This document shows, piece by piece, positions 63,878 to 64,000 of a stretch of 64,000 nt of DNA. Source of the DNA: Diogma glabrata (taxonomy: Eukaryota; Arthropoda; Insecta; Diptera; Cylindrotomidae); contig OY856188.1 in NCBI GenBank assembly GCA_963693315.1, positions 161,115,058 to 161,179,057 on the forward strand, given 5' to 3'. A model generated the notes under the pieces. That model was given only the letters and a program-made list of their open reading frames with translations, was not told the DNA's origin and ran no database searches. Both the position numbers and the translations under genes were made by a program. How positions within the stretch are numbered: position 1 is the first letter of the stretch; each line of letters opens with the position of its first letter.

Positions 63878-64000
63878 TCGGCTGTACCGAACAAATTTCA
63901 GTACAGTTCCAACACCGAATTATTTTTTTTGTATTGAAATTCATTCCAAAAGAATACAAAATTCAATAATTCGGTGTTGGAACTTGTTCGGTACAGCCGA
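63878..64000. repeat. Inverted repeat cut by the window end
   Basis: TCGGCTGTACCGAACAA at 63878-63894 and TTCCAACACCGAATTATT at 63907-63924 both return as inverse complements in the last 36 bases (AATAATTCGGTGTTGGAAC then TTGTTCGGTACAGCCGA). The element probably ends at or just beyond 64000. Confidence 0.8.

Overview
The window looks like a transposon graveyard from an animal genome, most likely an insect or other arthropod. The DNA is strongly AT-rich, there are GT..AG introns, there is no bacterial operon structure, and the coding pieces belong to animal retroelements and transposons (jockey-like, CR1-like, RTE, Penelope-like, hAT and long-inverted-repeat DNA elements). I see no complete host gene. 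The only host-type coding pieces are one exon of an Mpv17/PMP22-like protein (47820-47990) and captured fragments of a trypsin-like protease and a DNAJC2-like protein. I assigned the species group from element families only.

Layout. 1-1290: decayed jockey-like reverse transcriptase. 1365-1915 and 4882-5535: MITE-like elements, the second inserted in one of two tandem copies of a dispersed repeat (3832-5826). 6856-7522 and 8954-14027: two copies of an LTR-like repeat. The second holds a 5'-truncated CR1-like element (9336-13401, 12-bp target duplication), which in turn holds a long-inverted-repeat element (10877-12749) containing a small acidic exon with SUMO-related motifs. 16445-19512: a hAT element with a second hAT (16890-19212) inside it and a small inverted-repeat element inside that. 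19669-26508: a minus-strand RTE retrotransposon with a 12-bp target duplication, interrupted by a Penelope-like element (24188-25669) with paired hammerhead-like cores and by an inverted-repeat element (19709-21721).

27625-30348: a DNA transposon with arms of about 500 bp that carries a decayed orphan protein; it sits in one half of a 308-bp tandem duplication. 30791-31493: a very large, tight palindrome. 31826-35194: fragments of two CR1/I-like elements. 35200-39790: a jockey-like element interrupted by a second RTE (35541-38959, 11-bp target duplication). 43242-45865: a TA-flanked inverted-repeat element carrying the protease and DNAJC2 gene fragments, i.e. a Pack-type transposon. 45866-52570: retroelement fragments, the Mpv17-like exon and an LTR-element gag. 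52780-56296: the best preserved jockey-like element, with a 14-bp target duplication, a 2A-like peptide, a PHD-like finger, an endonuclease and a reverse transcriptase. 56620-59330: hAT and CR1 fragments. 61780-63480: an AT-rich array. 63878-64000: an inverted repeat cut by the window end.

The genes do not form a pathway. What connects them is insertion order: several loci preserve target duplications or an uninterrupted paralogous copy, so nesting can be read base by base. The most notable items are the gene-carrying TIR element, the Penelope-like element with two hammerhead-like cores, the orphan-protein DNA transposon, the SUMO-motif exon inside a fold-back element, and the 2A-like sequence in the jockey-like element.
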